DNA from: Minisyncoccota bacterium
Lineage (GTDB): Bacteria; Patescibacteriota; Minisyncoccia; UBA6257; HR35
Length of the DNA: 5,717 nucleotides
Assembly (NCBI GenBank): GCA_937934285.1
Contig: CALHAT010000002.1
Coordinates: forward strand, 1-5,717
Direction: 5' to 3'
Part shown: positions 4,826 to 5,717 of the stretch, in pieces
How the letters are laid out: each line of letters starts with the position of its first letter
Numbering within the stretch: position 1 is the stretch's first letter
The notes under the pieces: generated by a model
The model's input: only the letters and a program-made list of their open reading frames with translations
What the model was told of the DNA's origin: nothing
The model's database searches: none
Translations under genes and position numbers: made by a program

Positions 4826-5717
4826 AAAAAACATTACCCTTAATTTTTTTTGGATCGAGTCAGTTTTCAGTTTTTGTTTTAAAAGAATTTTTAAAAAAGT
4901 ATCAGCCGCTTTTGGTGGTTACCTTAAAGGCAAAACCAGCTGGTCGGGGTTTAAAAATTCAACTTAATCCAGTTTATAATCTTTGCTTAAAAGAAAAATT
5001 AAATGTTATTGAATTTGAAGATTGGGAGAAGTTTAAAACAGATTTTGAACTTTTAAAGCCATTAGCAGGAGCAATTGCTGGCTTTTCCAAAATTATTCCC
5101 AAGGAAATTATTAACCTTTTCCCTAAGGGAATTTTAAATATTCACCCCTCGCTTCTGCCTAAATATCGTGGTCCCAATCCAATTAGAGAAGTTATTTTAA
5201 ATAACGAAAAGGAAACAGGGGTAACTTTGTTTTTAATTGATGAACTGGTTGATCATGGACCAATTATTCATCAAAAAGTTTTGCCATTGTTGGGTAAAGA
5301 AAATTATCAAGAATTAGAAGCAAAATTGGGAAAATTGGGAGGTGAAATTTTAAATGAAAGAATTGAAAATTATTTAGAGGGCAAAGAAATTTTGGTTCCC
5401 CAAAATGAAAGTTTAGCAACTTATACTAAAAAAATTACCAAAGAAGATGGCCTTTTGAATTTAGATGATGGCTATGAAACCTGGGATCGAAAAATCAGAG
5501 CTCTTAATCCTTGGCCAGGAACTTATCTAAAAATTAATGATAAAATACTAAAAATTTTCTCTATTGAAAAAATTAAAGAAGGAGATTTACCAAAGGAAAT
5601 TTTGAAGACTAAATCTGGAGAATTTTTTACATTCAAAAATGAATTAGGGCTTAAATTAAATAATGCTTTTATTTTTTTGAAAGAAGTTCAACTTGAAGGA
5701 AGAAAGAAAATGTCAGG
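4822..5717 (+). CDS. fmt: Methionyl-tRNA formyltransferase, 3'-truncated by the window
   Basis: The enzyme transfers a formyl group from 10-formyltetrahydrofolate to Met-tRNAfMet for translation initiation. It starts at the ATG overlapping the def stop (ATGA) and stays open for 298 codons to the window end. The N-terminal Rossmann strand is LPLIFFGSSQFSV. The catalytic Asn106 and His108 lie in NIHPSLLPKYRGPNPI, and Asp144 lies in LVDHGPI, at nearly the same positions as in E. coli Fmt. Later signatures are TYTKKITKEDG, IRALNPWPGTY and, at the edge, VQLEGRKKMSG, which normally lies close to the C-terminus. Only about 10-20 residues are probably missing. The loop after FGSS is short and lacks the usual PxxP-type segment. 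With def it forms the classic formylation/deformylation pair, likely translated by coupling. Confidence 0.97.
   Translation, partial: MKKTLPLIFFGSSQFSVFVLKEFLKKYQPLLVVTLKAKPAGRGLKIQLNPVYNLCLKEKLNVIEFEDWEKFKTDFELLKPLAGAIAGFSKIIPKEIINLFPKGILNIHPSLLPKYRGPNPIREVILNNEKETGVTLFLIDELVDHGPIIHQKVLPLLGKENYQELEAKLGKLGGEILNERIENYLEGKEILVPQNESLATYTKKITKEDGLLNLDDGYETWDRKIRALNPWPGTYLKINDKILKIFSIEKIKEGDLPKEILKTKSGEFFTFKNELGLKLNNAFIFLKEVQLEGRKKMS

Overview
The window is an AT-rich (about 30% G+C by eye) bacterial chromosomal segment with short gaps and small versions of housekeeping proteins. Several features together suggest a Patescibacteria (CPR)-type genome: compact genes, starts without Shine-Dalgarno sequences, tRNAs without an encoded CCA, an intein in a core gene, and GC-rich repeat-like elements in AT-rich gaps. 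This is inference; no marker gene in the window settles it. TGA acts as a normal stop in ftsH and def, so the TGA-reassigned codes of Gracilibacteria and Absconditabacteria are unlikely.

Positions 1-2606 (+) hold the 3' part of ftsH, the membrane AAA+ zinc protease. Its ATPase domain is interrupted just before the Walker B strand by a 493-residue intein (51-1529). The intein has complete splicing blocks, two LAGLIDADG motifs and an XRE-like helix-turn-helix segment. Converging on ftsH and overlapping its last 29 bases is a small site-2 (M50) membrane metalloprotease gene (2578-3162, -).

Positions 3163-3502 contain no protein gene. They hold two convergent tRNA genes, Ala(CGC) on + and Leu(TAA) on -, then three hairpins. 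One hairpin carries a 13-base copy of the tRNA-Leu 5' end together with its complement. The last is a highly symmetric 61-nt inverted repeat.

Positions 3503-4288 (-) encode a PD-(D/E)XK (RecB/Cas4-like) nuclease that appears to carry an inserted zinc-binding knuckle. An 87-bp divergent gap with degenerate GCGAAT repeats separates it from def-fmt (4376 to the window end, +). These two genes encode the deformylase and the Met-tRNA formyltransferase of the N-formyl-methionine cycle and are coupled by an ATGA overlap. The fmt gene runs off the end of the window.

There is no obvious new multi-gene system here. The most interesting points are the intein in the ftsH ATPase core, extended -10 boxes placed for leaderless transcripts at two genes, the tRNA-Leu leader structure, and the intergenic repeat elements.
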